This document shows, one piece after another, positions 1 through 11,952 of a stretch of 64,000 nt of DNA. Source of the DNA: Pollenia angustigena (Eukaryota > Arthropoda > Insecta > Diptera > Polleniidae); the NCBI GenBank assembly GCA_930367215.1, contig OV884059.1, positions 146,628,511 through 146,692,510 of the forward strand, written 5' to 3'. The notes beneath the pieces were generated by a model that did not search any database, was not told the origin of the DNA, and saw nothing but the letters and a program-made list of their open reading frames with translations. The translations under genes and the position numbers were made by a program. Numbering within the stretch: the first letter of the stretch is position 1; each line of letters starts with the position of its first letter.

Positions 1-1
1 G

Positions 2-3000
2 ATTGAGCTGCCCAAATTGTGTTATGCTGATCCGAAGTTTTATGAAAGCAGTGAGATTGATTTGTTGTTAGGAGGTGATCTTTATCCTTCTATTCTTCGT
101 GGTGGAGTAAGGCATGGTGTTTTTGAATCGTTAGTGGCTCAAGAAACCATTTTTGGTTGGATAGTTACAGGTCCAACGCCTGCTAGAGTTTCCCCTCGAA
201 TATTAAGAGTGTCTCATATGACAAAAGTTGCAATTGATGACCAATTATCGAAGTTTTGGGAGTTAGAAGAGGTGTCTCAGAGACGTATTTTGTCAGAAGA
301 GGATAAAAAATGTGAGGAGATCTACAATTCTACTACCACTAGAAACTCTGAAGGGAGATATACTGTGAGTCTGCCCTTTAAAAATAGTTTGCTGTCGCTT
401 GGTCCCAATAGGCATATAGCTGTTTGTCAATTTCTAAGAAATGAAAAATCTTTGATGCGCAATGCTGAGCGTAAAGCCCAGTACGATGAGGTCCTAAAAG
501 AATATTTAACCCTATGGCATATGGAGAAAGCAGAAAGTGCTGAAGGTGGCCAGGGTTATTATTTACCCCATCATGGCGTTTTTAAGCCTGAAAGTACAAC
601 TACGAAATTGAGGGTAGTTTTTAATGCCTCAAGTCCTTCGGCAAATGGCAGAAGCTTAAATGATTTGTTGTACACTGGCCCTATTTTGCAAGCTGAAATA
701 GTAAATCTAATTTTGAGATGGCGATTTTTTCAGTTTGTATTTAATGCGGACATTTCAAAAATGTACCGGCAGATTTTTGTGACTCCCACACATAGGCCGT
801 TCCAGAAAATTGTGTTTCGAAGCAGTGATGGTGCAGAACTTACTGATTACCAACTGAAAACGGTGACTTTTGGTGTAAATTGTGCCCCATATTTGGCCCT
901 TAGAACCATTCTACAGTTGGCGAGTGATGAAGAACGACGTTTTCCGTTAGGTGCTAGAATCCTGCGAGAAAATATGTACGTGGACGATGCCCTAGTTGGT
1001 GCCCATTCAGTTGCGGATGCTTTGGTGGCACGTGAGGAATTAATTGCCATTTTGGATATGGGGGGATTTGAGCTCAGAAAATGGACCTCGAATTCTGCAG
1101 AAATTTTGAAAAATTTGCCCCATGATCACCTGCTTAATTCTTCATTTTTGTCGCTCGATGAAAAAAGCACAACAAAAACGTTAGGGATTCGCTGGAATGC
1201 GGCAGAAGATGTGTTTTTCTTTGTTGGGGAAAAGATAACACTAAAAGCCTCATATACGAAAAGAGAGGTTCTTTCTACCATTGCTCGGCTATACGATCCT
1301 GCGGGTTGGTTGGCTCCGGTGGTAGTTGCAGCAAAAATTATAATGCAGCAAATGTGGCTTGATAAGATCGAGTGGGACGAGGCAATCAAACCAGTGGCTC
1401 TGCAGAAATGGCAGACTTTTGTTGCGAATTATGCGGATATTGAAAAGATTAAGTTGCCACGTTGGGTTCAATATTCGCCTGGCTGTACTATTCAATTTCA
1501 CGGGTTCTGTGACTCGTCTGAGTTGGCGTATGCAGCTACAATATATATAAGGGTACAGCTCGAAAATAAAGTTTTATCAAGTTTGCTCACATGTAAAACG
1601 AAAGTGGCCCCAATAAAGAAGCCGTCTTTGCCTCGTTTGGAGTTATGTGGAGCAGTTATTTTGGCAAATTTAGTCGATAATGTGGTACCTACTTTTAACG
1701 TGAATAAATCCCCCCTGTATTTGTGGTCCGATTCCACAATTGTCCTAGCTTGGCTAAGAAAACCACCTTGTAGCTGGAAAACATTCGTGGCAAATAGAGT
1801 AGCTACAATATTAGAAAAAGTGGGGAATAAAAACTGGTGTCACGTGGCTTCAGGTGATAATCCTGCCGATCTAGCAACCCGGGGGCTGATCCCTGCGGAT
1901 TTGATAGAAAATATGCTCTGGTGGCACGGACCTGAGTGGCTCAACTTGGAGCCGTCTTCGTGGCCCGTAGGAGCAGTGGAGTTCGAGACGGCAGAAGAGT
2001 CGAAAGGAGCTCAAGTTTTTGTTGCTAGATCTGCTGATAAAGAAGATATTCTAGACAGGTTTTCTAGTCTATCTAGAGCGTATCACGTAATAGCCTACAT
2101 GTTTCGATTTGTGGCCCTGGCGAGTACAAAAAGGCGTAAAAAGGTCGACTATGGCTCGGTGAAGATTTCGGCTAATGAGTTGAAACTCGTGAGAAATCGC
2201 TTATTTTACCTTTCTCAACAAATTTACTTCTCAGGGGAGTTCAGCTGTCTTAAAGCGAATAAGGAAATCGATTCACGTAGCCCCCTGTTAACACTTACCC
2301 CTTTTGTTGATAAAGACGACATTATTCGATCTAATAGTCGACTTAGCTCTAGCACTTGCCTGTCCTACAACGAAAGGCACCCTATTATCTTGGCATATGG
2401 CAGTAGATTGGCTCGGCTGTATGTGGAATTCGTTCACACCCTAGTCCTGCACGGAGGCCCTCGTCTAGTCCTTAACGTAGTCCGGCAAGAGTGCTGGATC
2501 ATTCGGGCAAAAAATCTGATAAAGACGGTGGTTCGTAATTGCAAAGTCTGTGTTCTTCACAGAAAAAAGCTTCAAAATCAAATAACGGCTGCTTTGCCCG
2601 CAGAACGAACTACCATTTGTCGCCCATTCACGAATACTGGCGTTGATTTTGCTGGCCCGTTTGAGATTAAAAGTTTCACTGGCAGATACTGCAGAATCAC
2701 CAAAGGCTACGTGTGTCTTTTTGTTTGTTTCTCTACAAAGCCGATTCACCTTGAAGCGGTAAGCGATTTGTCTACCCCTGCCTTTCTAGCAGCCTTGGCC
2801 CGCTTCGTCGCCCGTCGTGGTTGCCCAAGCTGCATTTATTCTGATAACGGCAGAAACTTCGTTGGCGCCGCTAGAGAAATCGACGCAGACTTCGCCAAGC
2901 ACGTAAAAGAGCTTCGTGACACGGCTGTCGAAAATTATGGTCACCAGCGTCTGTCGTGGCACTTTATCCCTGCTGCAGCACCTCATATGGGAGGACTTTG

Positions 3001-3544
3001 GGAAGCGGGGGTGAAAAGTATGAAAATGCACCTTAAAAAGTCAGCTGGTCAACTCAAATTTACGTTCGAGGAGTTCTCAACCGTTTTGGCAAAAATAGAG
3101 GCGTGTCTTAATTCGCGTCCGCTAGGCCCGATGTCAGAAAATGTTGAAGATTTGTCGGCCCTTACCCCAGGCCACTTTTTGATAGGCACAGCTATGCTTA
3201 CCCCTGCGGAGCCCGAAGAGCTGTCTTCACCCCTAAGTATTGTAAATCGATGGCGTAAAGTAAAGGCCCTACAGCAAGAGTTCTGTCGCCGATGGAAGCA
3301 GGAATACCTAAATGAGCTTAATAAACGCAACAAGTGGCAACACCCTCAGCTAGACCTAAAAGAAGGCGATCTCGTTGCTCTTAAAAGTGAACCAGGCTGT
3401 CCAACTGAGTGGCGACTAGGCCGTATTGTTCGAGTCTATCGCGGAAGTGACGCCAAGGTGCGAGTAGCCGATTTAAAAACGCTAAGCGGCGTAATCACAC
3501 GGCCGATACACAAACTAGTAGCTCTGCCTAAATACGACACTTAA
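2..3544 (+). CDS. BEL/Pao retrotransposon pol polyprotein, 5' truncated by window edge
   Basis: The frame is open from base 2, so the start lies outside the window. The visible product (about 1180 residues) has, in order: the tail of the DUF1758-type aspartic protease region (LLLGGDLYPSIL near base 60); a reverse transcriptase with VFNADISKMYRQI near 730 and the catalytic YVDD at 976-987; a BEL-type RNase H region with FHGFCDSSELAYA near 1500; an integrase zinc-binding region near 2430-2570; and an integrase core with D in GVDFAGP (2645), D in SDNGRNF (2843) and E in GLWEAG (3002). A DUF5641-like C-terminus ends at TAA 3542-3544. No frameshift or internal stop is seen, so it looks recently active. 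Class assignment follows from domain order and motifs; I am sure of BEL/Pao, not of the named family. Confidence 0.95.
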   Translation: MELPKLCYADPKFYESSEIDLLLGGDLYPSILRGGVRHGVFESLVAQETIFGWIVTGPTPARVSPRILRVSHMTKVAIDDQLSKFWELEEVSQRRILSEEDKKCEEIYNSTTTRNSEGRYTVSLPFKNSLLSLGPNRHIAVCQFLRNEKSLMRNAERKAQYDEVLKEYLTLWHMEKAESAEGGQGYYLPHHGVFKPESTTTKLRVVFNASSPSANGRSLNDLLYTGPILQAEIVNLILRWRFFQFVFNADISKMYRQIFVTPTHRPFQKIVFRSSDGAELTDYQLKTVTFGVNCAPYLALRTILQLASDEERRFPLGARILRENMYVDDALVGAHSVADALVAREELIAILDMGGFELRKWTSNSAEILKNLPHDHLLNSSFLSLDEKSTTKTLGIRWNAAEDVFFFVGEKITLKASYTKREVLSTIARLYDPAGWLAPVVVAAKIIMQQMWLDKIEWDEAIKPVALQKWQTFVANYADIEKIKLPRWVQYSPGCTIQFHGFCDSSELAYAATIYIRVQLENKVLSSLLTCKTKVAPIKKPSLPRLELCGAVILANLVDNVVPTFNVNKSPLYLWSDSTIVLAWLRKPPCSWKTFVANRVATILEKVGNKNWCHVASGDNPADLATRGLIPADLIENMLWWHGPEWLNLEPSSWPVGAVEFETAEESKGAQVFVARSADKEDILDRFSSLSRAYHVIAYMFRFVALASTKRRKKVDYGSVKISANELKLVRNRLFYLSQQIYFSGEFSCLKANKEIDSRSPLLTLTPFVDKDDIIRSNSRLSSSTCLSYNERHPIILAYGSRLARLYVEFVHTLVLHGGPRLVLNVVRQECWIIRAKNLIKTVVRNCKVCVLHRKKLQNQITAALPAERTTICRPFTNTGVDFAGPFEIKSFTGRYCRITKGYVCLFVCFSTKPIHLEAVSDLSTPAFLAALARFVARRGCPSCIYSDNGRNFVGAAREIDADFAKHVKELRDTAVENYGHQRLSWHFIPAAAPHMGGLWEAGVKSMKMHLKKSAGQLKFTFEEFSTVLAKIEACLNSRPLGPMSENVEDLSALTPGHFLIGTAMLTPAEPEELSSPLSIVNRWRKVKALQQEFCRRWKQEYLNELNKRNKWQHPQLDLKEGDLVALKSEPGCPTEWRLGRIVRVYRGSDAKVRVADLKTLSGVITRPIHKLVALPKYDT

Positions 3545-3988
3545 AATCCCTAATTTTTACTGTTGCCCTATCTAGTAAAAGGTATCTTCTGTGGCGGACC
3601 CCGTGGCACTTCAGCACAGCCTACTACATCATCTTTGGGTCCGACGTAGCTCCCCCTATTTGATGTCCTTTGGAGAGGGAGTGGTGCTGAAAGCGTAAAG
3701 CAGTCCGTTCTTTTGCTGCCCTGGAGGTCGAATATTTAATTTTTTTTTTTTTTTTTATTACCATTCTTATTACATTTTTTTTAATTTTCAATTTTAATAA
3801 TTTAAATTTTGTCAATTTTAACTTTTGCTTTAATATTTTTCTTTTTTTTTTTTTGATTTGCCAAATTTGATTTTTTGTTAATTTTAACTTTGTTTTTTTT
3901 TTTTTTGAGTTTCTAATACCTTTTTTTTATTTTACCTTTTTATATATTTAATTTCCATTCTTTTTTTTTTATTTGTATTTATTTATTA

Positions 3989-4498
3989 TGTTGCACCACC
4001 GTTGCAAGGCGGGCGGTATGTTGACGTCTGGCTGGTGTAAACACATATTTTGTTTGCCCGTGTGGGCAGCGACTGTCGTTCCTTCGTGTGGAACGGGATT
4101 TAGTGGTGCCATCTGGCAACCAACCATGTGATATGTGGCTCAGCTGTGCTTTAACGCCACCTGTAAAATGAATTCGCGTAATCACTGCTTTTAATAAAAC
4201 CGAACCAGCCAGACGTCGGCAGATAATAAATTAAAATTATTAAATTAAATGTAAATTGAGCCAAAGTTAAAAAAAGTGAAAGAAAGTAAATAAACTTAAG
4301 ATTAAAACTAAAGAGGAAAATCTGTGATTTTTATTAAACCCAAAAGAGCCATTGAGCCACAAAAAATAAGGGTGCATTTTCTAGTGTGTGAAGTGAGTAA
4401 ATGTGTGTGCGCCAGCCGCTAATTGACCTGTCTCAACCAACCATTAGAGTGAGGTTCCCAGCCACTTTGTAATTCCGGACAACGTACTCAAGCAACAG
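3989..4498 (+). repeat. Putative 3' LTR of the BEL element
   Basis: It begins TGTTGCACCACCGTTGC, a TG start of the kind BEL LTRs use, and carries an AATAAA poly(A) signal near 4193. I place the end at the CA of AAGCAACA (4498). Both borders are provisional because the second LTR is not in the window. About 510 bp would be usual for the group. Confidence 0.45.
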
Positions 4499-6915
4499 GT
4501 AACCAGCCCCATTTTCACCCCAACACCTTTTATATATTAAACATTGAATTCTTATCTTTAACAGAATTTCTCTAAAAATCAGGAAAAACTGCGGTAGTTT
4601 TTAAAAAATTTAACAGAGAATCTCCATCGATTTAAATTTCACTCGATTTTAACAAATAATAAATTGTCTTAAAATATTTTTCATAACTGGCTGGCACCTC
4701 TCTTTTTCTGTTTGTTAATAAAATAAAAGTATGAGTTCAAATAGAGGTGTTAATTTTTTTCCATTAGATAAAATTATTTGAATTCTTCGATTTATTCGAG
4801 TAATTCGAACAATTTAAAACCTTTATTCGATTTATCGAGCAATTTTAAATTTCGAAAATCGATTTATTCCTTACTCGAACAAAACCAAAAGTCGAATAAT
4901 CGGATCCTCTAGTACGTATGTTGATATAACGTTAGTGGGCTTTTCTCTTTTTATTAATTATTTAAATCTAATTCCTTTTAAAAATCAAAATCAGGCTTTT
5001 TAAAATGAATTTGGTTTGAAAAATGCGGAAAATGATTTGTAAAATACTTAATTGGATTACAAAAATTCTGAATTTGTTTTTTAAAAACCTGAATTTGATT
5101 TTGAAAAGGCCGAAATTGTAGTTAAAATCCTATACCTACATAAAAAGTGGTTCAGATTTTAAATGTCGATACATTTTAACAAGAGCTAATGCTTTTTCCA
5201 ATCCAAGACGATTTCTATGGTTATTCTATAATAAACAATAAGGGGTAAAAAATGTTTTCTATTGATGCTGAACTAGCAGGGCAATTTATTACTAAAGCGA
5301 AAAAATCGTAAAATTTTGCTGGTAAAAATTTTAAATGTTTGACAATTGTTGTTCAGTTCTGATTTTTTTGATTGCAAAAAAAGGAATTTGGAAAATTGCA
5401 CTCATGTTGAATGTCTTAATTATAATTTAAAAGTCTGATTTTGTACATATTTGTCGTGTCAAATAAAGTAAAACAGCCTGTCGTCTTATTATTACGTCTT
5501 TAATGGAAATATAATATAAATATAAAAATAATGTTAAATGGAAAAAACTGCAATGTTGCAACTTTTAAACCTGATTGTTTACACTTGGTTTAAGGCTGTT
5601 TAAATTGCAGCTTTTAGTGTAAATACTTTTCCTTGTGTGCTTTTTCCATTTTTCAATCAAATAAAATCTGAACTGAATACCGTTATTGTGAAAAATATTC
5701 TGCAACTTAAATTTTAAATGCCAAACAGGGTGCAAGAAATGAGAGGTGCTTTTGACTTATCCATTCTTCTGCTATCTACGTTTTCTTGACTAATTAGTTT
5801 GTATACATACATACTTAAATATATGTTTGGGATGCATCACATTCGCCAAATAATGAGTTGGAGTAAGTACGCGTTTCAACAAAATTCCGTTTTGACAGTA
5901 GTATATCATTGTTCAACAAATTACATCAATGGCAGTTGCAATTGAGTAACATTTGTTGGAGATTCAAAGCTTATTTATACAACTGAGCGTAATTTAAAAT
6001 TCTATGAATGTCATTCTCAAATTCATTTATATGTTCCGATCTTATTTGGGCATAAAAGTTCAACTTGGCAGTTGAGGCATATATGTAAGGACTTACATAT
6101 GTAAGACTAGCTTTTCTTGCTAAATCTATACCGAAAAGAGCTGAGTTGGCAACATTGCTTAGACCAATTATTATACACGAAAAACAACAAAACCCAAAAA
6201 AGCCCAGTAAACCCCAATAAAACCCATGAAAAAACCCACTGGGTAGGGATTTTTTTAAAAAACCCGGGTTTTTGCCAGCCCTGAATACAACCATATGGAG
6301 TTAGATGAAAAGTTTAACGTTAAAATAAAGAAGAATTCATAGCAGATTTTCCATAGTTGTAGATGAATGGACGAATGTAACTTAATAAAAATAATTCTCT
6401 TTATTCTTTATTCTTATCGATTAATCGAATAATTTAATAGATTTAATCGTTTGATCGAACGAACAAAAACAATTATTTGAATTATTCGAACAAAGTTGAA
6501 ATGCGAATAATTGACAACTCTAATTAATACTTAACAATATAGTTTTAAGTTTTATTTGTAATTTGACTAATAAATGTTTTCTTATGTATGATTTTAAGTT
6601 TTTAAGTCTCAAGTAAACTTAACTTGGATTCGAATATTGAAATAAATTACGAATTTTTGAAATTTGTAGGAACAAAGAACATTTTCAATTTATAACACAA
6701 TAACAAATTTTAAAGTTCAAAACTGTAAAAAATTCATGTTTTCCAAAAAAAAAAACTTTATTTGGAATTTAAATTAACTGCCTGTTTTTAGTAAACGTAA
6801 ACAAGTGAGTGAGTGAGAATTTATATTGAAAACAAAAACAAATTTTCGTTTTTTAAAATTATATATTTGTTGATTCTTTTCAAAAACAAACAAAAAAAAA
6901 ACAAACAAAAATAAG
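4499..6915. other. Gene-free AT-rich stretch with decayed transposon ends
   Basis: No supported gene. 4740-4900 and 6400-6525 are both rich in TTCGA/TCGAAT and form a weak inverted pair (AGAGGTGTTAATT against AGAGTTGTCAATT), perhaps the ends of an old hAT-like element. 6180-6285 holds a run of AACCC/GGGTTTTT ending GCCAGCCCTG, which resembles a hAT end. The rest shows nothing I can name. Confidence 0.4.
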
Positions 6916-8163
6916 TAAGAAAGTATAGTCGGTCAAGCCCGACCATATGATACCCTACACCACAGTATTTATAAACACATCATGCTTATGTGTCCATATA
7001 AATATAGATTTATCTATGTTTAAAACAGTGTTCGAAAATAAACACTAAATATCGTTCTTTAATGTTCGGTTCGGTAGATTTGTGGAAAACACAAACGCTA
7101 ATAGTGTTTGTGTAGAAATTCATTAAAAAAAATAACGTTTCCCTGTTTGTCATCTTTCGAACACAAAAATAATGCTGTTTTCATCATACTCAACAAATGA
7201 TGAGAACATTAAATTCCGTTCGGTTTTTTTTGAAAATCCACGAACTTCAATGTGTTCGGTTCGGCTCGTTAATGTTCGTCGCTTTTTGCTGATAAAAAAA
7301 AACCAAACAATTTTTTACAAAAACAAAATAGACACACGAAAAAAACATTATAGAACATTAAAATATAATGTTTTTCTACAGTATCACTACAATTGTTCTG
7401 TTTTCTTACGAAGAACCGAACATTATATAATGTTCTTTCTTGAAAATAGTTACGAACGGTATTAAGGTTTGTGTATGTTTACACAAACACTAAAAAAATA
7501 GATATCGTTCTGCGGTGTGTGAGCCGAACGCTAAATAATGTACTGTTTATTTTCGAACACTGGTTTAAAAACTTCATGAAAATCGGTTTGAAAGTTTGTG
7601 GGAGGCAGAAATTGCCCCCTACCTCCCCTTGTGGTCCTATTTTTGAAAAACTGTATAGCTAATGTGTCCATATAGATATGGATCTATCTATGTTTTAAAT
7701 TTCATTAAAATCGGTTTGAGAGGGAGAAATTGCCCCTAACTCCCCTCGTGGTCCTTTTTTTTTAAAAAATGCATACATTTTGTGTCTATATAGATATGGT
7801 TCTATCTATGTTTTAAATTTCATTGAAATCGGTTTGATAGTTTCTGAGAGGAAGAAATGTCCCCCTATCTTCCCTCGTGGTCCTACGATTGGGCCCATTT
7901 TCAATAGGCTTGGTCCTTGTGGCAATAAGAACCTATGACCCAAATTTCATCAAATTATCTCCAAAATTTCGACCTGTACTTTGCGCACAAGGTTACATGG
8001 ACAGCCAGCCAGCCAGCCGGACGGACATCGTTAGTTCGACTCAGAAAGTGATTCTAAGACGATCGGTATACTTTAAGGTGGGTCTAGGACCAATATTTTA
8101 AGGCGTTACACACATCAGCACAAATGCATAATACCCTCCCCACTATTGTGGTGTGGGTATAAA
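6916..8163 (+). mobile_element. Mini-me-like proto-microsatellite element, interrupted
   Basis: The element starts with TAGTCGGTCAAGCCCGACCA and ATACCCTACACC, and ends ATACCCTCCCCAC...GGTGTGGGTATAAAA. It carries a CAGC/GGAC tract (CAGCCAGCCAGCCGGACGG near 8001) of the kind known in fly mini-me elements. The body has about three imperfect units (starting near 6989, 7662 and 7781) with TGTGTCCATATAGATATGG and ATCGGTTTGA. A hAT MITE (7026-7562) splits the first unit. Family naming is by resemblance. Confidence 0.6.
7026..7562. mobile_element. Non-autonomous hAT element (537 bp), copy 1
   Basis: Terminal inverted repeat CAGTGTTCGAAAATAAAC at both ends, flanked by a perfect 8-bp target duplication GTTTAAAA (7018-7025 and 7563-7570). 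An 8-bp duplication with CAGTG ends is the hAT signature. No transposase coding is seen. A truncated copy is at 31366-31739. Confidence 0.88.
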
Positions 8164-8376
8164 AAAAACTTTAAAAACTATGTACAATGTACATACATAT
8201 GTACAAATCGTTGTGTGTTTAATTGCAAAATAAAAATCGCCCAAAGCTATATTCACAAAATGCATTCTCTTCGGATGAAAACACACAATAACGACCTTAA
8301 TTTAAAAAAATTTCAAACCAAAATTTTTTAAAAACTATCAAATAAGTTTTATTCATTCGAATCAATAATTTTATAT

Positions 8377-9928
8377 TCACCCCTATTATGAAAGTCGACA
8401 TCGACACAAGTCGACGGCACCTGAACAGTAATGGTATTTTATGAGTCGTTGTTGACATTAATCGATTACTATTGACAGTCAATTGATATTTTCTAAGGCG
8501 CTTTCAAGTCGACGTCGAGTAGTATTGTCTCCGTTTTAGTCGACAGGAAATTTTGCGACGACTCAAATGAATGTTAAAGAAATTTTAAATGAAATGTAAA
8601 CATATTTATTGAATACGTTTGAAATAAAAAATGCAAATTTAAAAGAAGTTAAGGGCACAAATTTTATTAGTAAATTTAACGCGAAAATTGCGAAAGTTCG
8701 GGAAAGTTTGCTAAAATAGCGAAATTTCGCGAAAATTTTTAATTTAAGACGAACGCCTCAAATAACCAAAATTGCGAAAATTAGCAAACATTTGCAAAAA
8801 TAGCGAAAATTCGCGAACATTTTTAATATATAAAAAAAGCCATAAAATTGATTTAAATTCCCTAAAACTATAAGAAATGGAAAAAATTTGGTTAAAATTG
8901 CAAAATTAGCGGAAATTCGTAAAAATTGCTAACAGCTACATGATATCAAAGTCTAATATTTATTAAAAATCGTTAAAGCTGTAAAGAATCAGAAAACTTT
9001 CGCTTCTATCGCGAGCATGGCTAAAATTAGCAAAAATTGCAAACTTTGAAACAAACCCTATAATTGGTTCGAAATCGCTAAACGGCTAAAAAACAAAATG
9101 TCGGGAAGTTAAAAAAAAAAAAAAATATGCAAAAACAGCGAAAATTCGCGAAAATTTTTAATATATCAAACAAGCCATAAAATTGATTACAAGTCCCTTA
9201 AACTGAAAGGAATGGCAAAAATTCGTTGAAAATTGCTAAATTAACGAAAATTTGCTAACAGCGGCATGAAAGAAAAGTCTTATTTATTAATAAACGTTAA
9301 AGCTATAAAGAATCAGAAAACTTACAGTAAAAATATCTTTTATCTTAAACATGCCAAAAATTCGCGAAAAAAATTCAAAATTGGAAACAAACTCTACACT
9401 ATATTTTAAAAAGCTAAATCAATTAAAAAATATGTCGGAATATAGCATAAATAGTCTGTGTTCATACGGCTCTTGTCTTATTGACATGACTGCTACTTTA
9501 TAGGCGAGAGGGACGAGGGGAAAAGAAACGAGTGCACAGATGCATGTACTGTCTTTACGTTTTGCTTTTTCATTCGTTGTTTAATTTTTTTATTGTTTTC
9601 AATACCAAAAAAGCACATGTCGTCAACATGACATGAATCATTTGAACGCCAATTCATGTTCAAAGAAAAAGGAAGAATCTTGTCAATAAGACATGAGCCG
9701 TATGGACTCAGACATAGCTTTTAAAAGTGAGTGAAGAACAAAAATAAAAATAAAAAACAATTGGAGATGGGATTTTTTTTTTTGTCAAATTTTCGATAAC
9801 TAGTCGACGTCGACACAATATTCTTATAAAATACAAAATTAACGTCGAAGTGATGTAGTCGTCGCCTTGATGTGACAACAATCAAAAATTAATGTCGACG
9901 TTGACAACGCCTTACATAATAGGGGTGA
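8377..9928. mobile_element. TIR element with GTCGAC-rich ends and internal tandem units
   Basis: Left end TCACCCCTATTATG, right end CATAATAGGGGTGA; both subterminal regions are full of GTCGAC/CGACGTC. Inside are two tandem units of about 340 bp (about 8755-9115 and 9120-9455) built from GCGAAAATTCGCGAA, AGCCATAAAATTGATT and CGTTAAAGCT. A MITE sits at 9454-9713. No coding capacity and no clear target duplication. The related element at 11741-13570 has similar ends and Harbinger-type genes, so a Harbinger relation is likely. Confidence 0.65.
9454..9713. mobile_element. Foldback MITE, copy 1 (260 bp)
   Basis: Ends GTCTGTGTTCATACGGCTC and the inverse GAGCCGTATGGACTCAGAC, with further internal inverted matches (TTGTCAATAAGACATG). 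The same element is at 54874-55128 in the opposite orientation of its interior. The flanks read ATA on both sides. Confidence 0.75.
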
Positions 9929-10212
9929 TTATTGGAAAAGACTGTAGTAGTGTTTTCACACCTAAAGTTAAAACCTGGTTTTAACTAAAACTATTAACAG
10001 CTGATTTTGTGTTTACATTACAAGTTTTTTAAATCCGATGCCTAATAGTTTTGTGCAAAATAAAATTATTTTCTCGTAGAAATAATTAAAATTGAATTAG
10101 AAATGAATGCAGGAAAATGCTTGGAAATTTTATATTAAAAGTGTATTTTAGAATATTTCATCGGTTTGACGTTTTTTTATTTTTTTAAATTTATTTATTT
10201 TTATTGAGTGCC

Positions 10213-11226
10213 ATCCCAGCTAGCATTTGTGTGATAATTTTTTGTAATTATTATCTAAATGGGTCCCCTAAGATCCCATTTGATGAATTTTCAATTTAGC
10301 GATTGAAAAAAGAAATTATATATCGTTACCTAAAACGCAAAGGCCCTTACTAACCAAAAATCGTGTTTTCGTTGGTTCTGATGTATTGCATCAACAGAAA
10401 TGTCAGCAATATTTTGAGAAACAAAAAAATCTACAAAACATTAAATGATAAACGCTTAAAGCCAAACTAACCGTGTGAATAATATGGAACATTGTCAATT
10501 GTCAAAACAAAACTTGTAGGTTTTTTATAAGAAAACTAAATTATTAACAGTTAAAGGCAATTTATCATTTAAAAAAGTTTTTTGCTTCTCCTGTCTTCTA
10601 TTCAAAATGTTAGGTAGAGCCTTTTGCATTTTAGGTAACGATTAGATCCGTCGATTCGTAATGATTTCTAAACATTTTTAAATATTATGTATTTTTGCCC
10701 ATTCGTCTCGTCAAATTAAAAGAGAAAAAAAGTAATTTTCTTGTCTGCCAAACAAATAAAAAGATTGGCTAAAAAAGAAGCCCAAAAATTGCTGTCAATC
10801 AATGAAAATAAGTGTCAGTGCGACTGTTTTTTTTTTTATTTCCTTTACGAGAACCCAATATCCTTTGTTTTGTTCAAAATATAGTTGGTTAAAATAATCA
10901 AAAGCCATAATCGTGCTGCTTTTATCGGGGGGAAAAAGTCAAAACATGACAATTAAAAAATTATTTGAAATATAAAAAAAACTATATAATTTACGATTAA
11001 AAAATGAGACGATAAATACTAACTAATGATTAGAAAAACTACCATTAAGTTGCTCAAACAAGAATCAGAAAATTGCATCAAAAATGATTCTTTGAGGTGA
11101 TTCATCGATAGTGTAGTACTTTCTCACGACAAGAGTATCATTTATGATCGAAAAATTAGCTCATATGCGGTTATGTGAAGCTGATTCCTAAAGTATTGGA
11201 TTGTGATATAAAATGCTAGCTGGGAT
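10213..11226. mobile_element. Nested TIR element ATCCCAGCTAGCATTT
   Basis: It starts ATCCCAGCTAGCATTTGTG and ends with the inverse AAATGCTAGCTGGGAT. It lies inside the TA-flanked element 9950-11443 and itself holds the MITE 10322-10642. A lone copy of the motif (CTGCTAGCATTTGG) is near 23062. Confidence 0.6.
10322..10642. mobile_element. MITE, ATCGTTACCTAAAA ends (321 bp)
   Basis: Inverted ends ATCGTTACCTAAAACGCAAA and ATCGTTACCTAAAATGCAAA. It is the innermost of three nested elements here. A related fragment with CACCTAAAATGCAAAG and TTTGCTTCTCCTGTC is in the last long Ubr3 intron (about 28050-28200). Confidence 0.65.
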
Positions 11227-11952
11227 TAAACATTATCAGCTGTTTTCAATCTTTTTAACTTGGTAGTACTGAATTTAGTACAACGAAAACATGGTTGTAT
11301 TTCATAAAATCTACTTAAAACCAAATCAAAAGAGGTTTTAAAATGGTTTTAAAAAATTTATTTTGTATGGTGAAACCAGGTTTTAATGATTGGTTTTATC
11401 GTTAAAACAAAAATTTGTATTAAAACCTTAAGTGTGAAAACACTATAATTTTAACAGAATGATTTTGAATTATTTTAAGAAATATTTGGGTATGGGAAAA
11501 AAAAGGTTTTTTAAGTTGTGTGCGTGAGTGATTTTTCATTAGAAATTATGAAATAAGATGAACAAGGGATTTTTTCAACGATTACGTACTATAACAAAAA
11601 CAAGCATTGGGGGTATAACTTATTCCCATTTTTTGCAAATATCAAAATGGCCCAGCATAGTCGAATAGTCCATTGAAAACTATTAAAAAAAATAGTTTAT
11701 TAATTTTTCGCGGTAAAGTTGGAAAATAATTTTTTTTATTCCCCTCTATTACTAAACTCGTTGTCGACGGTGCCGTTAATTTTTAGCTCACGTCGCATTT
11801 AGTCGACGCCGACGTCAACTCGACATTAAATCGGTATTAATTTGCATGTATATGTTGATGTCGACATGTTATCGATATTTAAAAAAAAAAACTATTGCTC
11901 ATCCCTATGTATTTTGACAGTAAATTAATTTATTTTTTAAATTTTCGTGAAA

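Larger units (their letters stand above)
1..4498 (+). mobile_element. BEL/Pao LTR retrotransposon, 3' part
   Basis: The element comprises the pol reading frame, a T-rich 3' untranslated stretch (3545-3988, with long runs of T) and a presumed 3' LTR. Gag and the 5' LTR are outside the window, so target-site duplication and LTR identity cannot be checked. It probably lies in the large intron of Ubr3, or upstream of that gene. Confidence 0.75.
9950..11443. mobile_element. TIR element with TA target duplication (Tc1/mariner-like ends)
   Basis: Ends GTGTTTTCACACCTAAAGTT and the inverse of GTGTTTTCACACTTAAGG, flanked by TA on both sides (9948-9949, 11444-11445). Subterminal sequence is rich in GGTTTTAA/TTAAAACC. 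No transposase is seen; much of the interior belongs to the nested element 10213-11226. Confidence 0.6.

Noticed and set aside
5971..6294. 107-codon open frame on - with many Gly/Phe residues
   Set aside because: It reads through a low-complexity GGGTTTTT/AACCC tract that looks like a transposon end; no domain, no splice support.
4743..6521. Complete hAT element with AGAGGTGTTAATT ends
   Set aside because: The ends match weakly and no 8-bp duplication is present.
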